The notes beneath the pieces are model-generated. The model worked only from the letters and a program-made list of their open reading frames with translations, ran no database searches and was not told where the DNA came from. A DNA stretch of 50,174 nt from positions 1 through 50,174 of the forward strand of contig VBBP01000047.1 of NCBI GenBank assembly GCA_005884195.1. The letters are read 5' to 3'. Both the position numbers and the translations under genes were made by a program. Source of the stretch: Candidatus Bathyarchaeota archaeon. GTDB taxonomy: Archaea; Thermoproteota; Bathyarchaeia; 40CM-2-53-6. Shown here one piece after another: positions 33,110-41,959 of the stretch. Position 1 is the stretch's first letter; the number at the start of each line of letters is the position of its first letter.

Positions 33110-33125
33110 ATATCGGATGCGATAT
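33110..33125. promoter_or_regulatory. Palindromic operator-like site, probable PadR target
   Basis: ATATCG-GATG-CGATAT is a perfect 6-bp inverted repeat with a 4-nt spacer. It lies between the TATA box and the predicted transcription start of the exporter operon, where a bound dimer would block polymerase recruitment. A further CGAT half-site follows at about 33134-33137. Binding by the PadR protein is inference. Confidence 0.55.
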
Positions 33126-33151
33126 ATCTAATACGATAGAGGCTTAGAAAG

Positions 33152-34159
33152 TTGCCAGCAGTTCAAGTCGAGAATCTTGTAAAGACGTACGGAGACGGTA
33201 CTCAAGCTGTCAAAGGAATATCCTTCAAGGTTGATGATGGCGAATTCTTTGGATTTCTTGGACCGAACGGTGCCGGAAAGAGCACCACGATCAAGATCCT
33301 TACTACTCTTCTGCGGAAGACATCCGGCTTGGCGAATGTAGCTGGGCTTGAAATAGAGCACGATGCTCAAAAAGTTCGCAAGCTGATTGGTGTTCAGATG
33401 CAAGATACGGTGATCGATGAGGACCTGACTGGTCGAGAGAACCTGGAACTTCAAGGGCACTTACAGCAAATGCACGGAGAGGAGTTGAAGGAGCGAGTAA
33501 ACGAGCTGCTCAAGGTCGTTGACTTAGGGGACGCGGCGGACAAACGGTCAGCCTACTACTCAGGTGGAATGAAAAAGAGGCTCGATCTCGCCTCCACTCT
33601 AGTTCACAGACCGAAGATTCTCTTTCTCGACGAGCCTACGACCGGCTTAGACCCACAGTCAAGAGCGCAAGTATGGTCATATCTTAAGGGGTTAAACCAG
33701 ACTGGAATGACGATATTCATCACAACACAGTATTTGGAGGAAGTCGACCGGTTGTGCCGCCGACTTGCTATCTTGGACCACGGCGAGATTGTTGCACAAG
33801 GCTCGCCCTCAGAGCTAAAGTCGGAGATCGGCGCTGATCGTATCACTTTGGCACTTGCGAACGGCAATCCGGGAACAGGATCTCTCAAGGACATGGCCAA
33901 ACAAGTGCTCGGCGGCTTAGGAGGAATCAAGGAAATTGTCGATTCTGACGAAGGAATCGTGGTCTACGCGAAGAATGGGGGCTTCTTGGTCCCTGACATC
34001 GTACGGGCGTTTGACACTGCTGAGATCAAGCTCTCTTCGATCGGTGTTTCTAGTCCGACCCTTGACGACGTGTTTCTCAAACACACGGGAAGAAGAATCC
34101 GGCCCGAGGAGATCGACAAGTCGAGGGCGTCCGGTATGTTCGGCCGGAGAAGGAGGTAG
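33152..34159 (+). CDS. ABC transporter ATP-binding protein (DrrA-like)
   Basis: 335 aa. Walker A GPNGAGKST (37-45), Q-loop around VQMQDT, signature YSGGMKKR (135-142), Walker B ILFLDE (156-161) and a D-loop in TTGLDP. The C-terminal extension of about 110 residues after the nucleotide-binding domain is typical of the DrrA/NatA-type exporters. It powers export with the permease encoded at 34169. TTG start with GAGG 9 nt upstream. Likely controlled by the divergent PadR. Confidence 0.94.
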   Translation: MPAVQVENLVKTYGDGTQAVKGISFKVDDGEFFGFLGPNGAGKSTTIKILTTLLRKTSGLANVAGLEIEHDAQKVRKLIGVQMQDTVIDEDLTGRENLELQGHLQQMHGEELKERVNELLKVVDLGDAADKRSAYYSGGMKKRLDLASTLVHRPKILFLDEPTTGLDPQSRAQVWSYLKGLNQTGMTIFITTQYLEEVDRLCRRLAILDHGEIVAQGSPSELKSEIGADRITLALANGNPGTGSLKDMAKQVLGGLGGIKEIVDSDEGIVVYAKNGGFLVPDIVRAFDTAEIKLSSIGVSSPTLDDVFLKHTGRRIRPEEIDKSRASGMFGRRRR

Positions 34160-34168
34160 ACCCGGAAG

Positions 34169-34930
34169 ATGAGTCTCGCCTCTGACTCCTACTACATGTT
34201 CCTGCGCTGGATGAAGAAGCTCGTACGAAACCCGATTCTGCTCTTCTTCTCGCTCTTTCAACCGATAATCTTCCTCGTCCTGTTTACACAACTGTTCAGC
34301 TCGTTCGGTCTACTCCTAGGAGGAATAAACTACACTATATTTGCCACCGCGGGTATTGTTCTTCAGAATGCTTTTTCGAGCGCGTTCCAGTCTGGCACGG
34401 CCGTCGTGGATGATATCAAGTCCGGTTTCCTCACCAAGATGCTCGCCACTCCCGCCAGTCGCGCCTCCATTCTCCTAGGCCGACTTCTGAGTGATGCGTT
34501 CCGGGTCTTTGCGCAGTCTCTCATCATACTAGTACTAGCCTATGGTCTGGGGGTTTTTCCCGTCACAGGCTTCATTGGATACGTTCTGATCCTGTTTACA
34601 GTTGCATTCTTCGGCCTAGCTTGGTCAGGAATATCGCTTGCTCTCGGACTCAGGACCAAGAGCGCTGAGACCGTCTTCGGTATAGCCGGAACCTTGACCT
34701 TCCCTCTTCTGTTCATGAGTACAGCGCTGATGGACAAGAGACTGATGCCGGAATGGATGAAGAGTGTGTCCGCGTACAATCCGATTAGCTTTGCAGTGAA
34801 CGCGATTCGCGATCTAATAATGATCGGATACAACTGGAACTCTTTTCTCCTCTCCTTCGGAGTGATATCATTGATTGCAATTCTGACCTTGGGTGCAACG
34901 ATTTACGAGTTCAGAAAAGTAGTCAGCTAA
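34169..34930 (+). CDS. ABC-2 type permease (DrrB-like)
   Basis: 253 aa with six membrane helices and the conserved ABC-2 core: PIIFLVLFTQLFSSF near the N-terminus, the KSGFLTKMLATPASRASILLGRLLSDA coupling region (about 89-115) and the last two-helix hairpin ending FRKVVS. It forms the membrane part of the drug/lipid-type exporter with the preceding ATPase. The ATG follows the ATPase stop by 9 bp, with AAGGAGG overlapping the ATPase end, so the genes are co-transcribed. Exported substrate unknown. Confidence 0.93.
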   Translation: MSLASDSYYMFLRWMKKLVRNPILLFFSLFQPIIFLVLFTQLFSSFGLLLGGINYTIFATAGIVLQNAFSSAFQSGTAVVDDIKSGFLTKMLATPASRASILLGRLLSDAFRVFAQSLIILVLAYGLGVFPVTGFIGYVLILFTVAFFGLAWSGISLALGLRTKSAETVFGIAGTLTFPLLFMSTALMDKRLMPEWMKSVSAYNPISFAVNAIRDLIMIGYNWNSFLLSFGVISLIAILTLGATIYEFRKVVS

Positions 34931-34971
34931 ACAGAATCTCGTGCCCAGGATGAGCTCCGCAGTGACTCGCC

Positions 34972-35442
34972 CTAGACACTAAAGTCTGCTACGATCGGAT
35001 CTAGGAGCTTGAGCATTTGCTGGGTTTCCAGTTCGACAAGCTTGTCCGGATCTCCTCCACCGGCGATGCTTCTCGCATTTCGCTGGACGGTTGGGTCGAG
35101 TAGGATTCGGGTAATCTTGTTGAACGGTGGCACTCCGCCGACCGGATAGCCTGAGTGTTCCAAGACCTCCTCGGGCTGGGCCAAACGCACATCTTTGAGC
35201 TTGAGCAGTGTTTTGATTTTCTTGTAGCTGATCCTGTTTTTCGCAGGGAGTATTGCTAGGATAGGTTTCTTGTCTGAGCCTATGAGGACGATAGATTTGA
35301 CGATCCTGTCCACTGGAACTTTTCTCGCAGCTTCTTCGAGGGTTCTGACCGGCTCGTTGAATTCTATGAAGTGGTGCCAGATGCCTTTGGAGACTAGTGT
35401 GGTTCGGAGAGTCTCTGAATAGTTCGGCTTGGTCTGACTCAA
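34972..35442 (-). CDS. YbaK/ProX-type aminoacyl-tRNA deacylase
   Basis: 156 aa from TTG 35442. The domain has SIVLIGSDKKPILAILPAKNRISYKKI and SGYPVGGVPPFN, the core of YbaK/EbsC/ProXp proteins that hydrolyse mischarged tRNA (for example Cys- or Ala-tRNA-Pro). The open frame extends to 35649, but that part lies in the coding sequence of the upstream kinase. The TTG overlaps the kinase stop codon as TTGA (35439-35442), so it is translationally coupled and the start is well supported. Confidence 0.88.
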   Translation of the reverse strand: MSQTKPNYSETLRTTLVSKGIWHHFIEFNEPVRTLEEAARKVPVDRIVKSIVLIGSDKKPILAILPAKNRISYKKIKTLLKLKDVRLAQPEEVLEHSGYPVGGVPPFNKITRILLDPTVQRNARSIAGGGDPDKLVELETQQMLKLLDPIVADFSV

Positions 35443-36035
35443 CTTTGGTCTTCCAGTTGTCGGAGTGTGAATAGAAACTCTGTCGCCTCTCTTGGTGATC
35501 TCAACCTCACGACTGTCAGGTGCGAGTTTTCTGGTTTGCTGAGGAGAATGGGGTATTGTCTTCTTCGTCTTCGATAGGTTCTGATTGCCCACAAGAACAC
35601 AGAATCCCGGGTGAACAGTCCTCGAATGTGCTCTTGATTGCCGTTCCACAGTTTCTCGTGGGTGCGGACTCTCCTAAGAGTCCGCCTCGTTAGCCTGGCG
35701 ATGATGGTTCTGAATGGATAGTCGAGCCAGACAACGGTGTCCGCGTGGCTCCAGACAATGTCGCGTACCTGGTGGTAGTTTCCGTCTGCGACCCAGGAGT
35801 CGCCTTGTAGTGATTGTTTGACGCGCTCTCGGAAGAGATCGTTTGGCGCTTCTATCCAGTTGGGTTCCCAGTGGAGAGCGTCTAGCTCTATGTGTGGAGC
35901 GCTGAGGAGTTTGGACGTTTTGCGGGCGAACGTGGTCTTGCCGGAGCCGATTGTTCCGACGACCGAGATTCGCCGATGCTGATCGCTTCTAGGAATCTGC
36001 TTAAATTCACTGGAGGGCGAGTCGAATGTGAGCAC
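35439..36035 (-). CDS. P-loop kinase, adenylate-kinase/topology-modulation-like
   Basis: 198 aa. P-loop VVGTIGSGKTTFA (about 25-37), then LDALHWEPNWIEAPNDLFRERV and WVADGNYHQVRDIVW, and DTVVWLDYPFRTIIARLTRRTLRR. This is the layout of the small adenylate-kinase-related P-loop proteins annotated as FlaR or 'DNA topology modulation protein'. It probably phosphorylates a small nucleotide or related metabolite in the cytosol. Start GTG at 36035; the start region faces the plus-strand gene at 36067. It is coupled to the YbaK-type gene. Confidence 0.85.
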   Translation of the reverse strand: MLTFDSPSSEFKQIPRSDQHRRISVVGTIGSGKTTFARKTSKLLSAPHIELDALHWEPNWIEAPNDLFRERVKQSLQGDSWVADGNYHQVRDIVWSHADTVVWLDYPFRTIIARLTRRTLRRVRTHEKLWNGNQEHIRGLFTRDSVFLWAIRTYRRRRRQYPILLSKPENSHLTVVRLRSPREATEFLFTLRQLEDQS

Positions 36036-36066
36036 CTTTCATTTCCATGGAGGAGAGGGACAGAAC

Positions 36067-36414
36067 GTGTCGTCAATCGAGGATCCTCTGCTAAAAGAAG
36101 TATTGGCCGCTTTCAAGGAGGACGCGGCCCGGATGGCTGACGACCTGCTTAGGACGATCACGACACAGGCTTTGATTGCCGCCTTCGCCCTTTTGCTCGC
36201 TATATCCTCATTGCTGAGGTTGCTCTTCTTCGTATATTTCCAGCCGGGCGGATTCGGGTTTCCGATGCGTCCAGCACTAGACGCGTCGGCGGTAGTGGAG
36301 ACCGCTCTGACGGTTGTCTTGTTCCTGCTTTCGGTAATCTCCATTTACAGCCTATTAGGTCTACGAAGAAGATATTCCAGACTGTTGGCCATGGCTGAGA
36401 AGCTCGGCCGATGA
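36067..36414 (+). CDS. Small membrane protein, 115 aa
   Basis: An N-terminal helical charged part (about 1-35, SSIEDPLLKEVLAAFKEDAARM) is followed by two hydrophobic helices (about 37-60 and 77-100) and a basic C-terminus. A GTG at 36067 with GGAGGAGAGG 8 nt upstream is preferred to the upstream GTG at 36028. CTTAAATTC near 36000 may be its TATA box. Unrecognised; probably an inner-membrane protein in one transcript with the next gene 3 bp downstream. Confidence 0.62.
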   Translation: MSSIEDPLLKEVLAAFKEDAARMADDLLRTITTQALIAAFALLLAISSLLRLLFFVYFQPGGFGFPMRPALDASAVVETALTVVLFLLSVISIYSLLGLRRRYSRLLAMAEKLGR

Positions 36415-36417
36415 AAA

Positions 36418-36729
36418 GTGCCCCTCTCACCGGAAACAAGGAAAGAAGCAGAGAAGCGACTGACAGTGCTGAAGATGATAGAAGTCTTCGCGGACAAGTG
36501 TCCCAAGAGCACCTTGCTGAACGGGCCGTTCGGGGGAGACGACAAAGCGTTTGACCGGCTTTTGGGACCCAGCGGCATCCTCACTAGAACATCACTGATC
36601 CTCGCCAGCACAGATGGCAGAGTTACTCATTATTCTAGAACAGACGCTGGCAAGGTCTACCAGCAAGTCCTAGACATGCAACTGAACTTTCTAGACCCTT
36701 ACACAGGCGGAGAGGTCTGGAAGAAATAA
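36418..36729 (+). CDS. Hypothetical soluble protein, 103 aa
   Basis: Unrecognised. N-terminal helical segment (SPETRKEAEKRLTVLKMIEVFADKCP) and a C-terminal part with RVTHYSRTDAGKVYQQVLDMQLNF that suggests a small alpha/beta domain. The GTG start follows the previous stop by 3 bp, so it is co-transcribed with the membrane protein at 36067. Function not inferable. Confidence 0.55.
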   Translation: MPLSPETRKEAEKRLTVLKMIEVFADKCPKSTLLNGPFGGDDKAFDRLLGPSGILTRTSLILASTDGRVTHYSRTDAGKVYQQVLDMQLNFLDPYTGGEVWKK

Positions 36730-36844
36730 CTGGACAGATTTTCAGAGCATAACAAGGTAGAAACTCATAAACAGAATCCGCTGCAGTGGGACCCATGCCA
36801 ACTGAACTAGAGGCGGTCGCAAATCTCACTGAGGGCGAGGACAA

Positions 36845-37135
36845 GTGGCTCCAGCTGTGGAGCTGGTGGCCCTGGGGATTCTGTATCTTGTAGTGGCAGC
36901 GGGCTTATGGCGCGGGAGAAAATGGGCTTGGACGCTTGCTCTAGCTTCCTACGCTGTCGGCATTATTGTCACTCACGTACAAAACATCATCTCACCAATA
37001 TCAAATTGGCCGGGAGACGCAGACGCGATAATCTTCGGTGCGATAATCGTTTACTATTTCACAAGACGACACGTCAGGGCATTCTTCGATAAGGATGAGA
37101 CTATTACTCCAAGAGGCGAATCCTCTGGAGGCTAA
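36845..37135 (+). CDS. Small three-span membrane protein, 96 aa
   Basis: Hydrophobic segments at about 5-22, 28-46 and 62-75, with GLWRGRKWAWTLALASYAVGII between the first two, resembling small archaeal and bacterial membrane proteins of the DUF2127-like kind. The GTG start at 36845 has an in-frame stop 15 nt upstream, so a longer protein is not possible without a frameshift. A separate 32-residue open frame from ATG 36795 overlaps in another register; it is Trp-rich and probably not a gene. Confidence 0.6.
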   Translation: MAPAVELVALGILYLVVAAGLWRGRKWAWTLALASYAVGIIVTHVQNIISPISNWPGDADAIIFGAIIVYYFTRRHVRAFFDKDETITPRGESSGG

Positions 37136-37257
37136 CTCGAGCAATGATCAGCCGATTAGCTTCAGCGTCGAGAAACTAGGCGCTTCAAGAATCGAGGCTA
37201 GGCATAGTCTTCGCTAGGGGCATGAAAGAAAAATAGGAGGGGACTAAAGTTGCCGAT

Positions 37258-39468
37258 TTATGGAGTGACGCGAATCCAGTAGGGCACTTGGAGTGTGACG
37301 GTGCCGCCTGAGAGGACGATGTCTCCGTAGTAGTCTTTCGCCGTAGTTGACGAGGTTATCGTCAGAGTTACTTTGAAGGCTCCAGTTCCGGCGGAGCTTA
37401 TTGTGAGAGAGGTTGTGGAAGTGGTGACTGTGATCCCGGTGACGGCTGGAGCGACTGCGATCGTGTAGGTGACTGAGCTGAAGGCGACTGAGGTGACGGA
37501 GACTTGTGAAACCAACTTCACGGAGCCGGCTCGGACTGATCCGAAGCCTAAGCTGGTGAACTTGCCTGTGCTGATAGTTGCGGTCAGCTGCGATGCGGCA
37601 GCAAGGTCGATCCGTCCCGCGCCCCTATCCATCGGGTTCGGGAGCGGAGTATTGTTTGAGGAGCTGCCTACCGGTCTGTGGGCCGTATTGACCAGAGCGG
37701 ATTTGATCTGTAGTGGTGACCAGTTGGGGTGTAGTTGCTTGAGGAGCGCTGCCGCTCCGGCGACATGAGGTGTGGCCATGCTGGTGCCTTGGAAGAAGGC
37801 GAAGCAGGGAGGCTGAGCGCAGGATGTCATCAAGATCGAACTGTACACGTTTACACCTGGGGCTACGATGTCTGGTTTGACCTCGGCTAGAACCGTGGAG
37901 CCTATCATTGGTGGGCCTCTCGATGAGAAGCCGGCGAGGATGTCTGCGCTGGGTCCGTCTGTGAAGAACTCCTGACTGGCAGTTCCGTCAATGCTGACGG
38001 TCTTTGTGGAGGCGCCTGCCATCGCTAGTCCTTTGTCTCTGGAAACCATTGCGGCGGGTATGGTGGGCTGGTTGGGGGTTCCGTCCTGACCCATGGCTGT
38101 CGGATCTCCTGCTACGTTGGTGTATACGAGGACGCCCATTGCTCCGGCGCTTTGGGCATTGCGGATCTTGGTGCTGAATGTGCATGTTCCGCGGGCTATG
38201 AGGGCGATCTGTCCGGTTAGGTTTCCTGTGAGGGCGGTGCAACCGTTGGTCGGGCTGGTTGTGGCGTATGTGGCGTTTACTTGTCCGAAATCGTTGAATT
38301 GACCGAGAGCGGCTCCGAATGTTCCGAGGCTTGGGACTGTTAGGGGTATTCCTACGAAGTGTGGGTTGGTGCTTGCTCCAACAGTGATTACCTTGCTAGC
38401 GATTCCTGGCGATTCTATTGTTCCGGGTCCGGGTCCAGCGTTTCCTGCGGCTATGGCTACTACGACTCCAGCGTCTACGGCGTTGTTGACAGCGTCGACG
38501 AGTGGGTCGTTGGGTGTGGGTGTTCCTCCGAGGCTAAGGTTGAGAACGTCCATTCCGTCCTTTACAGCCGCTTCAACGGCCATCGCAATGTCTTGAGAGC
38601 TTGCGTCTGTGACATTTCCTGGGAAGACGTTGTAGCTTCCGAGAAAGGCTTTGGGCGCAATTCCACTGAGGGTGCATCCAACGAAGGGAGCGCAGGTGTT
38701 GGCGACGCCTGCAGCTATGCCTGAGACGTGGCTTCCGTGGTCTTGGGCCGCATGACCGTCAAAGACCGCGCAGACTGCCTGAGTGCAGAACATCTTTGCG
38801 ACTAGGACCTTGTTGCTAGTGAAGAGGCAAGATGTGTCAGCCTTGTGGACGGCTGAGTCGAGTGCGTCACATTTCGGATAGCCCTTCGGAACTACCAGGG
38901 AGTTGTCGGTCAGGAAGGGATGGCTTGCATCGATTCCAGTGTCGATGATTCCAATCTTGATTCCGGCGCCAGCGTTGCTTTGGCCACCGACAGCATTCCA
39001 GAGGACAGGAGCTCCGATGAGCGTGGGCGACCGATTCATGTCTAGATGATACATGGTGGACAGTGCGACGTTGGTGACTCCTGGAATGGAGAGGAGATGG
39101 TCGAGGTTGTGTCCGTTAAGTTTGACTGCCATGCCGTTGAGCACGACGGAGTATTCGTAGATAACCTGAACCTCAGGGGCGTTTCGAGCCAGCCAGGATC
39201 TAGCCTGGTCCTTCTGGAGGGAGAGGTAGTTGGAATAGGACTGGGCAGCTTGTGAGTTCAGATCTAGCTTTTCTGCGGAGGCGGCAGTTGCTGGAAGACC
39301 TGGAATATGTCCCTGGTAGGTGGCAAGGGGAGCATCTGCGAACGTGATGATAGCATAGCTTGCATTAGAGTTCTGACGGGAACTGTTCCCGGCGGCTTGG
39401 GCGAAAATGACGGGTCCGAATGAGATGAGGGTGACGAGCAGTAATGAGAAGAGGATTTTGGCGTTCAA
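37258..39468 (-). CDS. Secreted subtilisin-like serine protease with PA domain
   Basis: 736 aa. Signal peptide (about 1-26), I9-type prodomain (about 38-145), then the S8 catalytic domain with D176 (GIIDTGID), H244 (DHGSHVSG), oxyanion N343 (AAGNAG) and S563 (GTSMATPHVAG). A protease-associated (PA) domain is inserted at about 400-495 (IALIARGTCTFSTKIRNAQSAGAMGVLVY). The last 110 residues are a Thr/Ser-rich beta domain. It is a secreted endopeptidase that would mature by removal of the prodomain. Several cysteines (for example C200, C214, C228, C233, C259, C265) suggest extracellular disulfides. Start TTG 39468; transcribed alone. Confidence 0.95.
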   Translation of the reverse strand: MNAKILFSLLLVTLISFGPVIFAQAAGNSSRQNSNASYAIITFADAPLATYQGHIPGLPATAASAEKLDLNSQAAQSYSNYLSLQKDQARSWLARNAPEVQVIYEYSVVLNGMAVKLNGHNLDHLLSIPGVTNVALSTMYHLDMNRSPTLIGAPVLWNAVGGQSNAGAGIKIGIIDTGIDASHPFLTDNSLVVPKGYPKCDALDSAVHKADTSCLFTSNKVLVAKMFCTQAVCAVFDGHAAQDHGSHVSGIAAGVANTCAPFVGCTLSGIAPKAFLGSYNVFPGNVTDASSQDIAMAVEAAVKDGMDVLNLSLGGTPTPNDPLVDAVNNAVDAGVVVAIAAGNAGPGPGTIESPGIASKVITVGASTNPHFVGIPLTVPSLGTFGAALGQFNDFGQVNATYATTSPTNGCTALTGNLTGQIALIARGTCTFSTKIRNAQSAGAMGVLVYTNVAGDPTAMGQDGTPNQPTIPAAMVSRDKGLAMAGASTKTVSIDGTASQEFFTDGPSADILAGFSSRGPPMIGSTVLAEVKPDIVAPGVNVYSSILMTSCAQPPCFAFFQGTSMATPHVAGAAALLKQLHPNWSPLQIKSALVNTAHRPVGSSSNNTPLPNPMDRGAGRIDLAAASQLTATISTGKFTSLGFGSVRAGSVKLVSQVSVTSVAFSSVTYTIAVAPAVTGITVTTSTTSLTISSAGTGAFKVTLTITSSTTAKDYYGDIVLSGGTVTLQVPYWIRVTP

Positions 39469-39670
39469 GAATTTTCAAGGGCTCTCTCAAGACTGAAATG
39501 TTCTTAACAGTTGCTGTCACTAGGCAGACATGTTCAGCCGTGGAAATCTCGGTACTGCCGAAACTATTCCCGGTTCCTGTGGCGCTGTTGTCCTATGGGC
39601 TTAAATCCAGTTCGGGATTCGTTCTCGGAAGCAACTTAGGATCATACGAAATGTAGGGGTATGATTTTGC

Positions 39671-40414
39671 GTGTTCACCGTTGAGGAGCGTGATCGTGTC
39701 CGCGATCTTCTGGTGGAAATGGGCCGGACGGACCGTCGATTGGTCGCAGGCGCATTGATCGGATCCACTGCGGCAGGCGGTGGGGATCGATGGTCCGACC
39801 TAGACCTCACCTTTGGGCTGGCTGACAATGTAATCCTAGACGAGGTCCTGACCGATTGGACAACGCGTCTCAAAAACCAGTTCGGGGCTGTTCACCTGTT
39901 CGATCTTCCATATCTGTCGACGATGTACAGAGTCTTCCTGCTGCCCGACAACCTGCAGGTGGATTTGTCGTTCACTCCTGGGAACAAGTTTCTCGGTCAT
40001 GGCCTCAAGTACGACTTGCTGTTCGGGAACGCTCTTGAAAGGGAACAGTCCAAGCCCTTCTCCCCTGAACATGTCTTCGGACTTGCTGTCGTCTATTTAC
40101 TCCACGGGCGTGCCTGCATTGCCCGGGGAAGGATGTGGGAGGCTGAGTACTGTATCAGTGCAGCCCGTGACCAGGCACTCTCGCTCGCTTGTCATCATCG
40201 CGGTCTAAAGACAAGCTACGGTAGGGGTTTTGATGATTTGCCTTCAGAAACCCTGAAGCCCTTCGCCGAGACTCTCGCCGGTTCGCTTGAAAGAATTCAG
40301 CTCCTAAGGGCACTGAGCAAAACTATCGATGAGCTTCTGCATAATTCGCAGGAAGTTCGTGAGCTTGCATCGAGACTTGAATTGGGGCTACACGAGCTTG
40401 CGTTGAGTCAATAA
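39671..40414 (+). CDS. Nucleotidyltransferase (aminoglycoside-type fold)
   Basis: 247 aa with the pol-beta-like NTase signature GSTAAGGGDRWSDLDL (G31, S32, D43, D45) and a third acidic residue at D98 (QVDLSF), then a helical C-terminal domain. This is the arrangement of nucleotidyltransferases that modify antibiotics such as kanamycin or lincosamides, but many relatives act on unknown substrates, so resistance is not implied. Start GTG at 39671. Confidence 0.85.
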   Translation: MFTVEERDRVRDLLVEMGRTDRRLVAGALIGSTAAGGGDRWSDLDLTFGLADNVILDEVLTDWTTRLKNQFGAVHLFDLPYLSTMYRVFLLPDNLQVDLSFTPGNKFLGHGLKYDLLFGNALEREQSKPFSPEHVFGLAVVYLLHGRACIARGRMWEAEYCISAARDQALSLACHHRGLKTSYGRGFDDLPSETLKPFAETLAGSLERIQLLRALSKTIDELLHNSQEVRELASRLELGLHELALSQ

Positions 40415-40478
40415 GAGGCGGCTGGGGCGCGAAAGAAATAGTCAACCGCCTCGATTTGCCGCTTTAGTCGAAGTTAGT

Positions 40479-40488
40479 CTTATGTAAC
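40479..40488 (+). promoter_or_regulatory. TATA box of the VOC gene
   Basis: CTTATGTAAC is centred 27 nt before the ATG at 40511, consistent with a leaderless transcript. Confidence 0.5.
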
Positions 40489-40510
40489 AGAAATTTGTTC
40501 CTTCGTTGTA

Positions 40511-40909
40511 ATGATCGATCACGTTAACGCGGTAGTGCTTCCTGTACGCGATGTCGAGAAATGCGCGTCGTTCTACCGCGACAAATTGGGATTCAAGCTG
40601 AACCACAAAGACGACGAAAGCGCTTTCTTGGCGATTGGTGGCACGGGCGGACTTGTGCTCGGTCTGGTCTCGGTCAATGAAGTCGCCAGGTTGATTTCAG
40701 AGGAACAAGTTCGACCGCGAGAGGAAACGATCCACCGAACGTATTATGCGGTCTTCGTTGAGGACGTGGACCGAGAATACGAACAACTAAAACAGAAGGG
40801 CGTCCACTTCGTGAAGCCCCCTACGACTCAGCCTTGGGGCCAGCGGATAGCATACTTCGAGGATCCCGAAGGAAACCTCTGGGAAATCTCACACTTCCCC
40901 AAGAAGTAG
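40511..40909 (+). CDS. VOC-family (glyoxalase/dioxygenase-like) protein
   Basis: 132 aa, two beta-alpha-beta-beta-beta modules. N-terminal module MIDHVNAVVLPVRDVEKCASFYRDKLGFKL carries the usual first metal His (H4), and the C-terminal module ends AYFEDPEGNLWEISHF with a conserved Glu. The family includes glyoxalases, antibiotic-binding proteins and extradiol dioxygenases; activity cannot be assigned. Start ATG with no leader, supported by the TATA box at 40479. Confidence 0.88.
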   Translation: MIDHVNAVVLPVRDVEKCASFYRDKLGFKLNHKDDESAFLAIGGTGGLVLGLVSVNEVARLISEEQVRPREETIHRTYYAVFVEDVDREYEQLKQKGVHFVKPPTTQPWGQRIAYFEDPEGNLWEISHFPKK

Positions 40910-41052
40910 GGACCTTAGCGAGATCGGCAGACCAATTACGCATTATGATTAGCCGGACCGGTGGGATTCGCCTGGCCCCGCGGTACTTGTGAACCATCCC
41001 TCCTTTTCCACGATATGCGCGAGTCTCTCCAGGGCTATCGTAGGCCGGTTTT

Positions 41053-41060
41053 TTTAAATA
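41053..41060 (+). promoter_or_regulatory. TATA box of the secreted protein gene
   Basis: TTTAAATA within a T-rich tract would direct transcription from near 41083, about 48 nt before the TTG at 41132, leaving room for the GGGAGG ribosome binding site. Confidence 0.5.
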
Positions 41061-41131
41061 CCCATCCTCAGACGAAACGGGCTTGCTCTGGAGAAGCCTC
41101 CGGATTACGGGACAGGCGGGAGGTGAGTTGT

Positions 41132-41656
41132 TTGAATAGAAAAGAAGGAGTCATCGTGACGATCGTAGTCCTCGCCGCTTTCACCACCGGGGTGTTCGCA
41201 TCTACTTCAGCATCGCAGGTCCTCAACGTGTTCGTCACAAACTTCCCCAAGACCCATGTTGGACAAGACCCTGCGTCAGTCGTCACGCTTCGTTGTCAAG
41301 GCTCCCCGGTGATAGCTCGCCAACTGTTCTGCACCCGATCGCATTCCGATGGAACGCTACCCGAGAACTTCACGGTTCCAGTGGGTACGGTGCTGGTCGT
41401 GACCGATGTCTCTTGGAGAATAGATAGGGGCAGGGAATATGCGGGGAACTCGACGATTTTCACCCTCGAGCTTAGACAACAGTTAAGTAACCACAGAAGC
41501 TTGGTTTTCATCTCTTACCAAGTAGCCGACGTCGATGGCGTCGCGTTCAAGGATGAGCATCTGACGACAGGTTTTGTCGTCTCGCCCGGAGTTACGATGG
41601 AGGCACCATCCGACGCGCTTGCCATACTGTATGGATATCTGGTGAACACTGGATAA
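41132..41656 (+). CDS. Secreted hypothetical protein, 174 aa
   Basis: From TTG 41132 the product starts NRKEGVIVTIVVLAAFTTGVFA, a good signal peptide, followed by a beta-rich domain with two cysteines (near CQGSPVIARQLFC) that could form a disulfide. The frame is open further upstream to 40961, but GGGAGGTGA just before this start and the TATA box at 41053 support the shorter form. No family recognised. It opens a run of poorly known membrane and secreted genes extending to about 47.3 kb. Confidence 0.65.
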   Translation: MNRKEGVIVTIVVLAAFTTGVFASTSASQVLNVFVTNFPKTHVGQDPASVVTLRCQGSPVIARQLFCTRSHSDGTLPENFTVPVGTVLVVTDVSWRIDRGREYAGNSTIFTLELRQQLSNHRSLVFISYQVADVDGVAFKDEHLTTGFVVSPGVTMEAPSDALAILYGYLVNTG

Positions 41657-41959
41657 TTCCTGAAGTGCTAGATGTCGTCGTGGAAAACTGTTCACATCCC
41701 CCTTTTTCCTATGTCCGATAATTTTGACTACTTGCTTTTTGTCAACGGTGAGTCAAGGGTTCGATTCCACTACCGAGGGAAGGAGCTGGCATGATGTCAA
41801 GACGGACAAAAAGTAGATGACTTGCTGAGGCGTACCCTTCTGAGAGCTAGTCCACTAGGACGTCGAACGGTACACTAGTGCCGGATAACCAAGCGGGGAC
41901 CGGTGGGATCTGAACTCGTGCGGGAATAAAACGGGGTCTGCTCGCGGACTTGGCATCGA
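41657..41959. other. 303-bp intergenic stretch
   Basis: No protein-like frame. Contains GGGTTCGATTCCACT at about 41757, which superficially resembles a tRNA T-arm but lacks a paired stem and the rest of a cloverleaf. No other element seen. Confidence 0.35.

Noticed and set aside
35443-35649. N-terminal extension of the YbaK-type gene
   Set aside because: It lies inside the upstream kinase in another frame; the TTGA overlap gives a well-supported start.
36795-36893. 32-codon Trp-rich frame upstream of the small membrane gene
   Set aside because: Typical of a shadow frame with many TGG codons; a frameshift joining it to the next gene was considered but family resemblance of the joined protein is not seen.
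41755-41775. Possible tRNA T-arm (GGGTTCGATTCC) in the gap at 41.7 kb
   Set aside because: The flanking bases do not pair as a T-stem, and no D-arm, anticodon arm or acceptor stem is found around it on either strand.
40955-41909. 13-bp direct repeat GGACCGGTGGGAT flanking the 41132 gene, resembling the reverse complement of a tRNA 3' end
   Set aside because: Matches of this length are expected by chance several times in 50 kb, and neither copy is part of a foldable tRNA, so it is not good evidence for an integrated element.
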